Assembly (NCBI RefSeq): GCF_905475395.1 | Contig: NC_058339.1 | Location: 74,490,520 to 74,554,519, forward strand | Direction of reading: 5' to 3' | Length of the DNA stretch: 64,000 nt | DNA from: Chrysoperla carnea | Lineage: Eukaryota > Arthropoda > Insecta > Neuroptera > Chrysopidae | Shown here: positions 34,145 to 46,974 of the stretch, one piece after another | How positions within the stretch are numbered: position 1 is the stretch's first letter | Layout of the letters: every line of letters begins with the position of its first letter | Program-made: the position numbers and the translations under genes | The notes under the pieces: model-generated | Database searches by the model: none | What the model saw: the letters and a program-made list of their open reading frames with translations, nothing else | What the model was told of the DNA's origin: nothing

Positions 34145-35710
34145 ATGGCAAATAGTTCATTGCATGATTTATGTTTCTTTATCAAAAAAGAAAATAATGA
34201 ATTTGAAAAACAATCAAATACGGAATTTATTAGCAAAAATGAAATATTAGAAACCAGTGACTCAGTGGAAGAAATTTTTGTCAAGAGTAGCCGTGGTACA
34301 AATCATAAACGAATTCAGGAAAATGAAGAGCATTTGATACAAGTCAGCAACGAAGATATTAAACTCGAAAAACAAACAAATATAGAAGTTATTATTAAAG
34401 ATGAAATATTAGAAAATGCCGAAGACAGTGATAGAAAAGAAGATATACGAATTAAAAAGGAAATATTAGAGGAAAGTGTTTCAATGGAAGTAACATTCGA
34501 CAGTAATGCTGTGAATAATATAGTGAAACTTGAAAAAGAATTACATACAGAATTAATCATTAAAGATGAAGAACTAATTGAAAGTGGTTTACAACTAGAA
34601 CATATTCGAACTGTAGAAAGTCCGTTTTCATGTGACTTTTGTAATGAAATATTTACTACTCGAAGCAATTTACTTTTACATAAGCGAACTCACACTGGTA
34701 AAAAACCATTTCTATGTGAAATTTGTAATAAAGCATTTACTAATCTAGCCAATTTAGTTGTACATAAACGAAGTCACTCTGGTGAAAAGCCATTTTCATG
34801 TGATATTTGTAGTAAAACATTTACTTCTCGAAGCAATTTAGTTGTACATAAACGAAGTCACTCTGGTGAAAAACCATTTTCATGTGATGTTTGTAATGAA
34901 ACATTTACTACTCGAGGTAAATTAGTTGTGCATAAACGACGTCATACTGGTGAAAAACCATTTCTATGTGAAATTTGTAATAAAGCATTTATTGATAGCA
35001 GCTATTTAACTAGACATAAACGAACTCACTCTGGTGAAAAGCCATTTTCATGTGATATTTGTAATAAAGCGTTTAGTGAAAACAGCTCTTTAACTAAGCA
35101 TAAACGAAGTCACACTGGTGAAAAACCATTTTCATGTGATATTTGTAGTAAAACATTTACTAATCGAAGCAATTTACTTGTACATAAGCGAACTCACACT
35201 GGTGAAAAATCATTTCTATGTGAAATTTGTAATAAAGCATTTGCTCAACAAAGCACTTTAGCTACTCACAAACGAAGTCATACTGGTGAAAAATCGTTTT
35301 CATGTGAAATTTGTAATAAAGCATTTATTGATAGCAGCTATTTAACTAGACATAAACGAACTCACTCTGGTGAAAAGCCATTTTCATGTGATATTTGTAA
35401 TAAAGCGTTTAGTGAAAACAGCTCTTTAACTAATCATAAACGAAGTCACACTGGTGAAAAACCATTTTCATGTGATATTTGTAGTAAAACATTTACTAAT
35501 CGAAGCAATTTACTTGTACATAAGCGAACTCACACTGGTAAAAAACCATTTCTATGTGAAATTTGTAATAAAGCATTTACTCAAAAAAGCAATTTAGCTA
35601 CTCACAAACGAAGTCATACTGGTGAAAAACCATTTTCATGCGAAATTTGTAATAAAACATTTACTACTTTAGGCAATTTAGTTTCACATAAACGAAATCA
35701 CACTGGTTAA
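34145..35710 (+). CDS. C2H2 zinc-finger protein, 13 tandem fingers
   Basis: 521 residues in one exon; an in-frame TGA at 34130 precedes the ATG. Residues 1-160 are acidic and contain three copies of a motif of the form LEKQ.NTE.IIKDEILE (about 18-37, 71-90 and 126-145). No ZAD, BTB or KRAB domain is seen. Residues 161-521 are 13 C2H2 fingers in strict 28-residue register (C-x2-C-x12-H-x3-H) joined by TGEKP-type linkers, the arrangement of sequence-specific DNA-binding nuclear proteins. Fingers 5-8 and 9-12 are a 336-bp duplication: fingers 5-7 and 9-11 are almost identical in DNA. The DNA target and orthologue are unknown; lineage-specific finger genes of this kind usually lack clear orthologues. 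A RepA copy begins 17 nt after the stop. Confidence 0.93.
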   Translation: MANSSLHDLCFFIKKENNEFEKQSNTEFISKNEILETSDSVEEIFVKSSRGTNHKRIQENEEHLIQVSNEDIKLEKQTNIEVIIKDEILENAEDSDRKEDIRIKKEILEESVSMEVTFDSNAVNNIVKLEKELHTELIIKDEELIESGLQLEHIRTVESPFSCDFCNEIFTTRSNLLLHKRTHTGKKPFLCEICNKAFTNLANLVVHKRSHSGEKPFSCDICSKTFTSRSNLVVHKRSHSGEKPFSCDVCNETFTTRGKLVVHKRRHTGEKPFLCEICNKAFIDSSYLTRHKRTHSGEKPFSCDICNKAFSENSSLTKHKRSHTGEKPFSCDICSKTFTNRSNLLVHKRTHTGEKSFLCEICNKAFAQQSTLATHKRSHTGEKSFSCEICNKAFIDSSYLTRHKRTHSGEKPFSCDICNKAFSENSSLTNHKRSHTGEKPFSCDICSKTFTNRSNLLVHKRTHTGKKPFLCEICNKAFTQKSNLATHKRSHTGEKPFSCEICNKTFTTLGNLVSHKRNHTG

Positions 35711-35726
35711 AACGAATGGATTTTTA

Positions 35727-36455
35727 TACCATGTATATGAAATATACTAAGGTATACTAAGTTTAGTCTCAAGTTTATAACGCTTAAAAATATTGATACT
35801 ATGAACAAAATTTTGGTATAGGTGTTCATAAAATCACTTAATTAGTCCATTTCTGGTTGTCTGTCTGTCTGTCCGTCTATCATCACGATTACTCATCAGG
35901 GATTGAGACAGAACTGTAGAGGCAGCACTACTGCTGACAATAGAGCGCCCTAGTGTTAAAAATGCCAAAGAAAGTGATGTAAACAGTGCAATAGATAGTA
36001 TTGGTAGTAATAAAAAATGCAAAAAATAATTAAATTCGGATTCTTGCCCGTCAAATATACTGAATCACGGGGTCAAAATCAATTAAGGAATTTATTAATT
36101 TAACAACTTTGTAATTGTTTTGTATACCACTTGTCATCACTTTGTTTCACATTTGCCTCGCCAGGTGGTGTCAAAGTCATCTTTCTCAATCTCTATATAA
36201 GGCTGAAAAGTTTAAATGTAAAAAATGTTCCTTATAAAAAAATAAACAACTTTTGTTAGAAACATTTTTTCGTAAACACCACTGTTTACCCTTGAGAGCG
36301 CAAATTATGCGCAAATTGTATAGTATGATTATATGGAAATATCAGTTATATATGTGTGACATGTATGTATGTGTAATGTGACAGAGTAATCAACACTGCC
36401 TATACATGGTAATTCAACAATTAACTCAGTCATTTTTTTTTACTTGTTTATATTA
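35727..36455 (-). repeat. RepA copy 6 forming the zinc-finger gene's 3' flank
   Basis: Inverted RepA arm from TTTTTATACCATGTATATG to TTAACTCAGTCA. The ends at 35727-35893 and 36205-36455 match other copies; the middle (about 35894-36204) does not. An AATAAA at 36009 lies in the non-matching middle and could end the zinc-finger transcript. Confidence 0.8.
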
Positions 36456-39400
36456 ATTTTCACAACAAAAATTGTATACTTAGTATAAAATATAATATTT
36501 AATTAACTTGTTACTGAATGTTTTTTTTTTTAATTATTTTCCGAATTTGAATTCTTCAAGACTTATGAACTGCCATTATTTTCAACTTTCTATGCTGACT
36601 GCTGAGGTATCTTTCCCATATTATTGTCGAAAAGGTCTCTAGGGAAATTTATTCGGCATAAATATATGGTAGACAAGAGCAACGGACTGTCAGATCATAT
36701 TAGTGATTCCGTGATTCATGGCGGACTGCACCAAATTAGCAAAGAGTAACATTCACTAGCTAATTCTTACTGATGATGACTACTTGGTAGTCGAAAATAC
36801 GTATTTTAAAAATACAAAAAACTGATCTAGGAATTGGGGCAAAAATCGAAATTTTTTTCGACATATCCTTGAGTTCTCATTTATTATCTTCGATAATATT
36901 TATATTACTCAGAGAGTTTACTGTTCGATCTCTCGTTATTTCAAATAATCGGTATTTTAACTCTCACAAAATTTACTTCATGTTTGAATTTTTATTTTTG
37001 TATCCAATTATACGAGGCAATCTGTTATACAAACTGGATACATAAAATAACAATATTATACACTTTTTGTATCCGATTATACAATCTGGCAGCCCTGCCA
37101 CTGTCAGTCCATATGTATTTTGCTTGACGATATACCATAGAGCTGTATAAACATAGAAAATGAAATTAATGAATTCTTGACCCGATAGAAAGAGACAAAT
37201 TTTAGACGTTCTTCCCTCTCTGTCTCGCAGTCAATAATATTTGCAACTACAATGAAATGCACAGACAACAACACATGTTTGGTATATATACTATTATGGT
37301 TCTAGTACATATATAAGAGAGACGAAGGCAGAGAGCTTTACTCGACTTTGTAGCTCTATGATAGTATCTCTGTTGGTAATACTCCAAGCAAATTAGTCAT
37401 TTCGTTACTTAAATTCTAAAACGAGCTGTTTCTCAATGTAAAGTTGTTGGTTTTTAATTTCTATAAAGGATTTTCTGGACTACTAATAGGGTTTTAAAAT
37501 TAAAACAAATATAATCACAATTTAAATGTTTTCTAATTATTTTGTTTTTAATTATAATCGATACATGTCATTTACACTTATATTGCGGCAACATTAAACA
37601 ATAAATTAAATACAATAAACTAACTAAATTAAACGTAGCGATCGACGATCGATAATGTACGGACGACGATACCTTATAATCAATCATCAAAAACAGTTAA
37701 AAGTTATAGGAGGATTGAGGCTGTATCGAGGCTGATTTATTGACAGAACTTTTTAGTTATTTAGGATGGGAATAGGAGGATCAGAGATGGTTAATACTTT
37801 TATATTATGTACGTGGTAATTGTGGAGGGGAATAAGGTACGGAGAGTAAATACGTTACACACGGGTACGGTAAACAACATAACATTTACATAACATTTTG
37901 TTTGTGTGTGTGTTTGTGTGATTAAATTTATTAATTTAAAAAGTGTTGTTTATCGATATCGCTGCTCTATTGATAATATTTATGAATAATTTAATTAATA
38001 TGTTCATGATTTTTATTAAAAAAAATAATAATAATAACATAATTTGTTTTTTAAGTTATCTATGATTATAAAAATGGATTGAGCTCATTTTAGCCAATTA
38101 GACTAAAAGATTAGACACGAAATTGAAATTTGCCTGAGAAGTAATTTATGACTTCCTTGAATCAGAAAAATGGGCACACACTATATAAGTTTAATAAGAT
38201 ATTTATTTGCTACGAAAGTTACACATGTCTAAATCTGAACTCTGAACGATTAATAATAATAATAAAACAAAATAGGGGTACTGGAGAAAATGCACGATTT
38301 CTGGAGTCTCTTAATCAAATCTGGTCGAGAAGTGACAACCCTATAAACCAAGGATATCAATGGGAGGACACCATGAGAAATAAATTAAAAAAAAAAAAAA
38401 AATCAAAACAATACTAAAATTCGCGTAAATAAGGGTAAAAAGTTGCCCACTCTTACTATTTTTTCGTGCCTATAGAACTTTTCATGTTCAAAATGATTCT
38501 TTTTTGTTTCGGACAAATTTCAATCAAGTAAAGACATATCACATATCTTCTATCCTAGTCAAAAAGCGCTGTTTGATAATGATAAAATATATTAAATTTT
38601 CTTAGGTTGAATGGTATTTGACAACTGACCGAAACAAAAGCAAATCGATAAAAAGGCTTATTGAAACAAGTTCAATCCAAAATTTAACTTTTTAACGATT
38701 TCAATTTTTATACAAAAGATATAACACAATGATCTCCTTTTCATGGAGTTATATCCGTAATTTATCATAAATAACTTTTCACAAAATTAACAATAAGAAA
38801 AATTATAAACAAAAAAACTATTTAATAAAAAGAAAATATTCACAAAAATGTTTGTTTTTTTGTAGATAAGAGTTAGGTTAGGTTTATTGTTAGGTTTAGG
38901 TTTAAAAAGTATCTCGTATATAATACAATAAATTACTAATTAATAAACTATTATTTAAACACAGCACTAATTAAAAACATCGACTGTATTTTTTCTTTAT
39001 AATATAAATTGAGATTTTTTTTTTTTTTTTTTTTGAGATAAAATGAAGATTTGATAAAATTTCGAGTATAAAACTAATATTAAAGACTTTTTGTTTTGTT
39101 TTTATAAAGAGTTACACCGAAATATGTTTATAAATAATTTGATCTCTGTAATTCAAAGATATTTTTATCTGAACAAATAACAGGCTAATAAAAAATTTTT
39201 TATTTACAATTTTTTTTTACGATTAAAAACAAATAATTCTTCCAAAAATTTTATTAAAAATATGAAAAAATATCATTGAATTCAGAGCAGTTTGTTAATT
39301 TTTTAAAAATATGCCATAATTGTAATTTTCGATTAAAAACCGTACTTAAAAAAGTACGCAGCATTTATTTTTTCTTTGTAAATTTATCCGACAACAAAGA

Positions 39401-40107
39401 TGTCTGTACTAAGCTTTGATTGCTAACAACAATGGCTGGAAGCGTGTCTTTATTATATAATCGAAAGGAACTAATTCGCTGTTTAAGAAAATAGCAAGAC
39501 ATCACCGACCTAGGATATTATTTGCTTACTTCTTTTTGAATAAGTGTAAACAATTTGGAAGAAGGCAGCTTAAAAGCTGTATTTTTTTTTAAAGTCATTT
39601 ACTTAATAATGGAAAGCAAAGAGAAATCTAGAAAAAAAGGAAATTCGCTGTGATGTAATAAGTAGGCTACACTTTTTTTAAAGTACTTCAACGGGAAGAA
39701 ACTTAAACGAATTTCTAGAATGGAAAAGTAGAGGAGGGCTTTGCGAAAAATGTCCTTTTGTGGGTGCTGAACCTAATTTATCAAAAATAGCAAGAGAATT
39801 CTGAGAAAGAAAAGGTTTAAAAAAGTATATCTTTTTGTGTATATATGGTTATATCACCGTGCATGTTGAGAAACCTTATTTGTTGAAAATAATTTAGGTA
39901 GGGGAAAACAAGGTGAAGGCGGTGCACTAAGTGCCGAATTAACTCTTTTTTTAGTGTCCTTTTGTGCGACCCTTCTCATAGAAGTTTGTCTTTTCGGTTT
40001 TTTTTCTCTTCGCAAATCACCCGGGACCCTAGGCAGTGTGCGCCACTGCACTGGGTGTACTAGCACAAGTTAATAGGATAACCAAAGCTTCTCTTTAATA
40101 TTTTCAA
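36456..40107. other. No gene recognised
   Basis: AT-rich spacer. A GC-richer stretch near 37620-37880 (GATCGACGATCGAT and neighbours) could be regulatory but carries no exon. The frame at 38148-38417 is lysine-rich at its end and unlike known proteins. A GC-richer patch lies at 40010-40060. Confidence 0.45.
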
Positions 40108-40338
40108 CTTTGATGATGAATTTTGTTATAAAGTCATAAATGTAGACGCAAAATAAGAATAAAATTTTTCGATACATGCCTTGCTTTTCGTAATATCGAA
40201 AGCTACTTAAATAATTAAACAAAATTTTCAATTTTCGATATTTTGAAAATTACTCCAGATATCGAAAATTTTTATTCTTAATGTTCATCTTATATTGTCA
40301 AATTATAACATAATTCATCATCAAAATTGAAAAAAAAA
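40108..40338 (+). repeat. RepG copy 2 (foldback)
   Basis: Same inverted ends (TTTGATGATGAATTTTGTTA against TTATAACATAATTCATCATC) and central CGATATTTTGAAAATTACT block as 10733-10945. Confidence 0.7.
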
Positions 40339-43300
40339 AAAAATTTTAATTTGTGTCCCCACTACAGTGCTCAATTTTTTCAATAATTGATAAAGGTTTC
40401 ATTGAAAATTACCACCGACTAGTTTTGGAGAAATGTATGAAAACATACATTTACCAAAAAACAATTCATCTACCGTTTTTCCAAATTCTTTTAACATTCG
40501 TGTAGCATTTAGTAAAGACATCTGTGTTCAAATAAGCACTGTCCTACACACTTCTTCGACACTAACATAATGGCAGAGTTATTAATTAACATTAAAATGG
40601 TTAGAACATTGGAAGGCACTTACTACTAGACATTTTTGAACACATTACAGCCTAGACATTGCATTTTTTTTTTCAAAATCAAAAATGAAATATTCTCTCC
40701 GGAGTAATTTTGGAAAGTCTTTTTTTTACAATAAAAATGTTTGCGAAATTTTCGTTTATTTACTTTTTTTGAAAATCAAAAGATTAGACTTAAAAGATAG
40801 GCACACCAGATGAATGCTAAAAATTTTTTTTAAATATTAATTTTTGAAATATGTTCATCGCATCGGTAAGATATCTTCCTGTCCATTAATAATTAATAAT
40901 AAATAGCTAAAGTTAAGTTCAAAGGCCACATTTTTTTTAATAAATTTTTTTTGTATTTTTAATATATATTTTTACAATTTTTTTTTTGATAAATTCTGCC
41001 ATTATGATATGATTAGGTAATATGTATGGATGCTGCGGGCTCTAATGCTTTATTTTTGCGTTTCTCTCAAACAATTTTACACAAATTTTATAAATATTTC
41101 CAAATTGGCAGGAAGGCATTTTTTTTTTATAATAATAAATATTTTTCAAATAGTTTTTTTTTTCTACAATTAATTTTTTATATAAATTTTGTACATTTTT
41201 TCCTAATAACAAAAATAAATTTATATTTTATTTTTTAAATACAATTTTTTATTTTACAAGTGTGATGCCGAAATAAATTTAAAAATTTTTTTTGACATTG
41301 AAAAAAAAACATGGTTGATAATCTTTTCATTTGTTTTTGCATCCACTTTATGATCATCGCGCACGCGCATACATCAAAATCTTACAAATTTAAAATCACA
41401 ATTTTTTTTACTTACTGGGATTGTTATTTTTAAGCTTCGTCTTATAAAATAGTTTTGTTCTTTTCAAAAATTGGCAAATTGTATTTTTTGTTAGTATAAA
41501 TTATTCAAAAATATGAGAAATCGAACTTAAAAATGGTATGCGTTTCAAATTACGCACAGACTAGAATGAATAAGGAGCATTGTCGTAGGGAATTAGGAAA
41601 GTTATAAGGGGATGTTTTGTTTTCTCCAAAAAATTTATACTAACATAAAAAATAGATATGAATTAATAATGAGCTAATGAAATTGTTTTTGTTGAGTCAA
41701 CGTCGATTACAACAGTTTATTTTAATAATACAGCGATAATATTTCTTGAGAGGAGATAAGGTTCACTGAATTGGCTAGTTAACGAAAATTACTTGTAAAT
41801 TATATTTTTGATTTAAATAATTTGGATTGGTTCTTCAATTTGGAATAGATTCTTGGTGGGATTTCAACTTTTAGACCATTATTATGGTAACTTTTAGTAT
41901 TCTTGATTAGTAGAAAACCACCTGAAACAGAACATGTAATATTCATTTTTCCCTTTTACTTTCTAAATGATTCGAATAGTGGGAATTTTTCAATATAGTT
42001 CTAAAAAATAGGTATTTTGTTCATCCTTTACAAGCTATTTTCTATTTTCCTTTTTTGGATAAAGAAAATTTGGATAGTTTTATCATTAAGTGACGAATCA
42101 AAGAACCAATACACATCAAACTAAAAAAAAAATTATGTTTAAACCAACAGATGGAGAGACATAAAAGATATTGACAGAGAAAGAGAGAACAACAACGAAT
42201 ACAAGAACGTTAAGGAACAAATAAGTAAATTACTTTCAAGTTAAAAGTATTATGATTTGTGTTTCTATTTTATTGTTTAAAGAGTTTTTGTATTTTTTTT
42301 TTGCATTTTTCATCCTATTTTTCTCTTATTTACTAATAATAATTAATTATTTAATTAATAATATTTCTACTACTTTTCATTTAAAATGTTTTATTTATTA
42401 TACATTTGGCATTGATTTTTTTGCTTATTCATTTTGCTTGCGTTTTTTTATACTATTTTTTTTTTTTTTCAAATTTATAAAATGAAATATGAATTGACAT
42501 TTTTTACATAAAAGACAGTAATTTAGTTTCGATTAATATTCTGTGTACAAACAAAATATTAAATCGATTGGTAAAAAATGCATATAATTAAAAAAATGCG
42601 ATTTTTTATTAATTTACTTATCAGCTAAAAAATGAATAAACTATAAAAATGTAACAATTAAATGATATGTATTTGTGTTTCCAAATAAAAAAAGGATTAT
42701 TGCACTGTAAAAGTCTAGAATATAAATATAATAATCAAGAATATTTAAAGCTACTTTATTGAGGGAGCTTTGATGAAATTTTCGATTTATCGAAAGTTAT
42801 TGTACTACCATTTTATAACAATTCACCGGCCATCTAAATTTGCTTGATTAATGAGCGTAAAGTAGTATCAGATATAATCGTGTCATAGGTGGTATAGGGT
42901 ATAAATACCCTACACAAGTAGTTTAGGGTATTTTTTCTAAAGGTTCACATCTTTGAGTTGGTAACACTCTTTTGTATGATAACTGATCTTTGGATAGAGA
43001 ATTTGATCTATATGGCGTAAAATAAATTTATTTGTTCAATAGGTATTGAATAATTTCCAGCGCCTCAGAATGAGTACCTGAAAACTAAATGAAACCATTG
43101 TAAAAAGTATAAATTTGTCAAGATTTCATACGAAGTATAAATCTGATAAATATGCGCTTGCGCCGTTTAATATGTTAGTTCTGTAAACTTATTTGGAGGC
43201 GCTAATTTCAATTGTTTCAATTGTGTAAACATCGCTTTCTCTCTCGTTCGAGAGAAAGGCAGCCTGATGTTTAGTACAAAGTTCGCATCGATCTATGACT

Positions 43301-44068
43301 AGACCTCGCCCCGATAGCGTGTATTAAAGTTTAGTAATTATAAAAAATTACTAAGCTCTAAACGTCTTACAGCTCTTTTAACATGTAACGGTTATATAAA
43401 ACTACTGATTTGACAATCCATCTGTGACATAGAAAGGTAAAGCTAATTATTTAGCTGATAAATAAATTAATTGATAAAACAAAAAATGAATTATTGCACT
43501 ATTTTTAATTACGCAACAATTTTCTTTTGTATTGATTTGATTTGATTGATTGATATATTTTTTATAGAGCGTAAATAATTGAATATTAATTTTAATATTT
43601 ATGAATTATTTAAATATAATTAATTATTTTGTATTTCAATTCTATACTTTTTATTATTTTTTTTTTTTGTAAACTATTTTGTTTTGTTAAAATTGTTGAT
43701 TTTTTTTTTTTTTTAAGTTTTATTTTTATTATTTGTTTGTACATTGTATCTTGTTTTTGTTTTAATTTATTATAATAATGATTAAATTAAATCAAAACAA
43801 ACGATTGGAATTATTTTAATTAATAATAATTGATATTTTATTTTTATGTAATTATTTATTTTATTTTATATAAATCCTTAAAATTTATGATGAATTAATT
43901 TCACTATTTTTAATATTGTGCTTTTATTTTAACGTGTTGTTACGTCAAACTAGTTTACATTTTTATAAATTGTCATTTGGCAGTTAATCAGAAAGTTAAA
44001 TTTGAATACTTTTAACAAATATGACAAAATTGTAAAGAAAAAACGAATCTCTTACAGCAGGCGTATTT
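40339..44068. other. No gene recognised
   Basis: Very AT-rich with long T runs, which produce spurious phenylalanine-rich frames (41026-41238, 42252-42485). A small stem, CTTTCTCTC / GAGAGAAAG, lies near 43230. No exon is seen. Confidence 0.5.
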
Positions 44069-44625
44069 GCACTTTAGCAACCTTTCTTAAAAATGCTCCT
44101 AGAACACCAGGAAAAAACATATTTTAATTATTTTTTAAGTAGCTTACGAATCCGGAGTTGGTGAAAAATTAATAGTTTTTCTTTTATTAACGAAAATCAT
44201 AAATGGTCATTTTCAGTAAGTTATTTTTCGTTCGTAACAATGAGTACAAAAAATTATGTTAATGTCGAAAAATAAATAATTAAGAATTTGAGGTTATAAT
44301 GTCCATTATTAAAGCATTTTGAATCTACGCTATGAGTGCGCCCGTTCTCTTATCTACGGGTTGGCCATGATTTTAATGGGATCGAGTTACCAGGAGTCTG
44401 CGTGTTTTTAGCCCTTAAGTTCACCCTGTGATCCACGAATTTATTTATTAATGCAAAAAAACTATAGGAAAACAGGGTATTTTCGTTAATTAAAGAAAAC
44501 CTGTAATTTTTCACCAGCTACGACAACGGATTCGTAATCGACGTAAAAATGTTATAATTTGGTTATGGCTACATCCTTGGTGTTCTAGGAGCTTTTTTAA
44601 GAAATGTCGCTATAGTGCTAATTTA
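44069..44625. repeat. RepE foldback element with long inverted arms
   Basis: The left arm (GCACTTTAGC, GCTCCTAGAACACCA, ACGAATCCGGAGTTGGTGAA, TTAACGAAAAT) is mirrored on the right (ATTTTCGTTAATTAAAGAAA, CAACGGATTCGT, TGGTGTTCTAGGAGC, GCTATAGTGC). Arms are roughly 130-150 bp and imperfect. The centre holds the CTACGGGTTGGCCATG and GTGATCCACGAATT blocks seen in dodo intron 2 and HSD17B8 intron 1. Confidence 0.8.
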
Positions 44626-45583
44626 GCGCAGGCGCTAGAAGGAGTTTCACCTGCAAAATGTGAGGATCGTTAGCTAAGCTTACATTCTTATTCCTGGTAC
44701 CTCAAAGAATGATAAAATCCATGTTGCCGATAGTTTCTAGAGTTCGCCATTCGCCCTGTGCTGTTAACAGTCAAATGCCGGAAATATAAAAAAATTGTAT
44801 TTGTTTAAAAAAATTTGTAATAAACTATTGATGCCCTCGCATTTTGGACATTTCGCTCTTGAAACGCGGAATCAGAAAGTCAAAATTCTTTAAGCGTAAA
44901 AGGGTACATCAAATACGAAACGGACCAGCCTTGGTCACTGCACTAAATCACAAATTCATGAATAAACAATTGAAAATAATTTTACTTTTTCTGAATTCTT
45001 TCCTGCATTCAACCTGAAACATCTTGTACGTAACAACACAATTTATACCAATTTTTTAATCTAGTTAAATTATGTAACTATTTTATACAAAAAAATGACT
45101 ATTTTGTTCACTGGATCTCTCTTCTTTACAAGGGGCAGAGCACACAGTCTATGAACGATATTGATTGATTTAAAAGAGGGAGAGCGGGGTCGATACAGGA
45201 CAATAAAAGATAGTAAATATATATTATTTGCTGTATAGTTATAGTAGGGACGGTAATAATTATATCTCTATGAATTCTATTAACAAATAATCTGTTTTTT
45301 ATCTGTTGTAAATTAAAAATCTTTTTAAACTATTGTGTGGCTGTAAAAGTGAATTGTACTGTTTCTGTTTTTTCATATTAATTCTAATTAATTATAATTA
45401 ATTAATATATTTATGTATAAATATTATTTTACAAATTGTTTAAAAAAAATGAGCTTAAAAAGTTTTGGGAGGAGTTCATAAAATCACATCAATAATTTTA
45501 AGGATATGTGTATGTGAGTCGCCGTGGTTTCATACAAAAAGTAAAACAAACAATGACTTTCTAAATATTTTTCATCCCATATA
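44626..45583. other. No gene recognised
   Basis: Spacer between two repeats; no coding or RNA feature is supported. Confidence 0.5.
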
Positions 45584-46201
45584 CAGGTGTCTTTCTTTCT
45601 TTTATAAGTTGGCATATGCTTGATACTCGATAAATAAATTTAATCGAGAAAATGATTAAAACGAAAAAGGTTAGTTTCAAAGGCAGTTTCATCTTATACC
45701 TGATTCATAACTGACAAACATTGGTTGAAAAAATTAGAAAATTGTGTATTCCGAATAGTTTAGACAGTAATTGATAGCATAAATCTAGCTTTTTGTGGTT
45801 TGTTCATGTTTTTATAAAAAACAAACCACTTTTATTCGATTTATTGGAAATTTTTTTTTCGAAAAGTTCCTAGATTTCGCAGAAACAATTATGATACGAA
45901 AAAATAATTTTGGGTAAAACTTTTCAGTCCGTTTTTACCTAAACTGTACTATTTGCAGAAAAATGTTTCGAACAAAAAATGTAACTTTTTTAAACAATAA
46001 CAACTTTCTAATTTAATTTAATCTATCCATTATTAGTTATGGAGTAGAGTGAGCTTTTCATTGAACTTGAAAACCTAGGCCAAGTTTAATGCTTGCGTAA
46101 AATGTGAGACTTCACACCCAATATTTTTTGCTTGAAGCATTTTTATCGATAAAAGTTATTTTTCGAGTTTCAAGCTCATGTCAACTTAAAAAAAGCACCC
46201 T
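45584..46201 (+). mobile_element. RepD copy 1, MITE-like
   Basis: Shares its full length with 53391-54025. Ends are inverted: AAGTTGGCATATG near the left and CATGTCAACTTAA near the right. Internal blocks include CTGATTCATAACTGACAAAC, GACAGTAATTGATAG and AAGCATTTTTATCGATAAAA. It has no ORF. A Tc1/mariner-type MITE is likely, but the TA duplication is not certain. Confidence 0.75.
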
Positions 46202-46974
46202 TTATAAATTTCTTCTTAACAACAAGCCATCATTATATGGGAAGCTAAATTTCTAGAGGTATCGCCGTTGTCTACATAATTTTTTATATCGAGTAACCAC
46301 GGTTAATGTGTATTTTAAGGATTTTTTTTTTGACGACAACAATTTTATGATGAGACGCTAACAACAAATTAATTAAATTAATTGAAAGATGATTGCATGC
46401 AAATTATTATTTCTTATTTTGTTTATTAAATATTGTAAAATTGTTTAATTATTTTACCTGAAATCACACCTGAATTCTATATAGAATAAAATTTAGTACA
46501 AAAATCAATGTCAGATTATTTGAATTAATATTCGAACCAGTTGAGATTGAGGTTTCGTATTTGTCGAAGAGCGACAATTCTGTCTAGAAAAGAAACTTGT
46601 ACTGGGATAATATTGCAAATATTCTGGCACTGACTTTTGTAACATCTTATCCAACCATCTTTTTTTAAAATGGATGGAATTATTTGTTGATTATTAAATA
46701 TTGATAATCCTTATTTTTATTAATTATGATGAGAGACATTTATTTATTTTTAGTAAGGTTTTGACGTTTTTAATGTTTTGATCTAATTACATTGGTACAC
46801 ACAGGTTTGGAAGTTCCATCAACAATGTACGATCGTTTTTCTGTTTTCAGAAACTATCAAAATTATTTAAAATATTTTTATTTCCGTTGCATTTCTCTAT
46901 GAAATTTCTAGACCAGTGTGTACGATCGTGGTCTTAATAATGTATTCTCTACAGTTTACTAAGTTACAGAGGCC
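46202..46974. other. No gene recognised
   Basis: AT-rich spacer; no feature is supported. Confidence 0.5.

Noticed and set aside
38148-38417. 89-residue frame
   Set aside because: No recognisable domain, no splice context, and a lysine run from an A tract.
41026-42485. Phenylalanine-rich frames
   Set aside because: Produced by T-rich low-complexity DNA.
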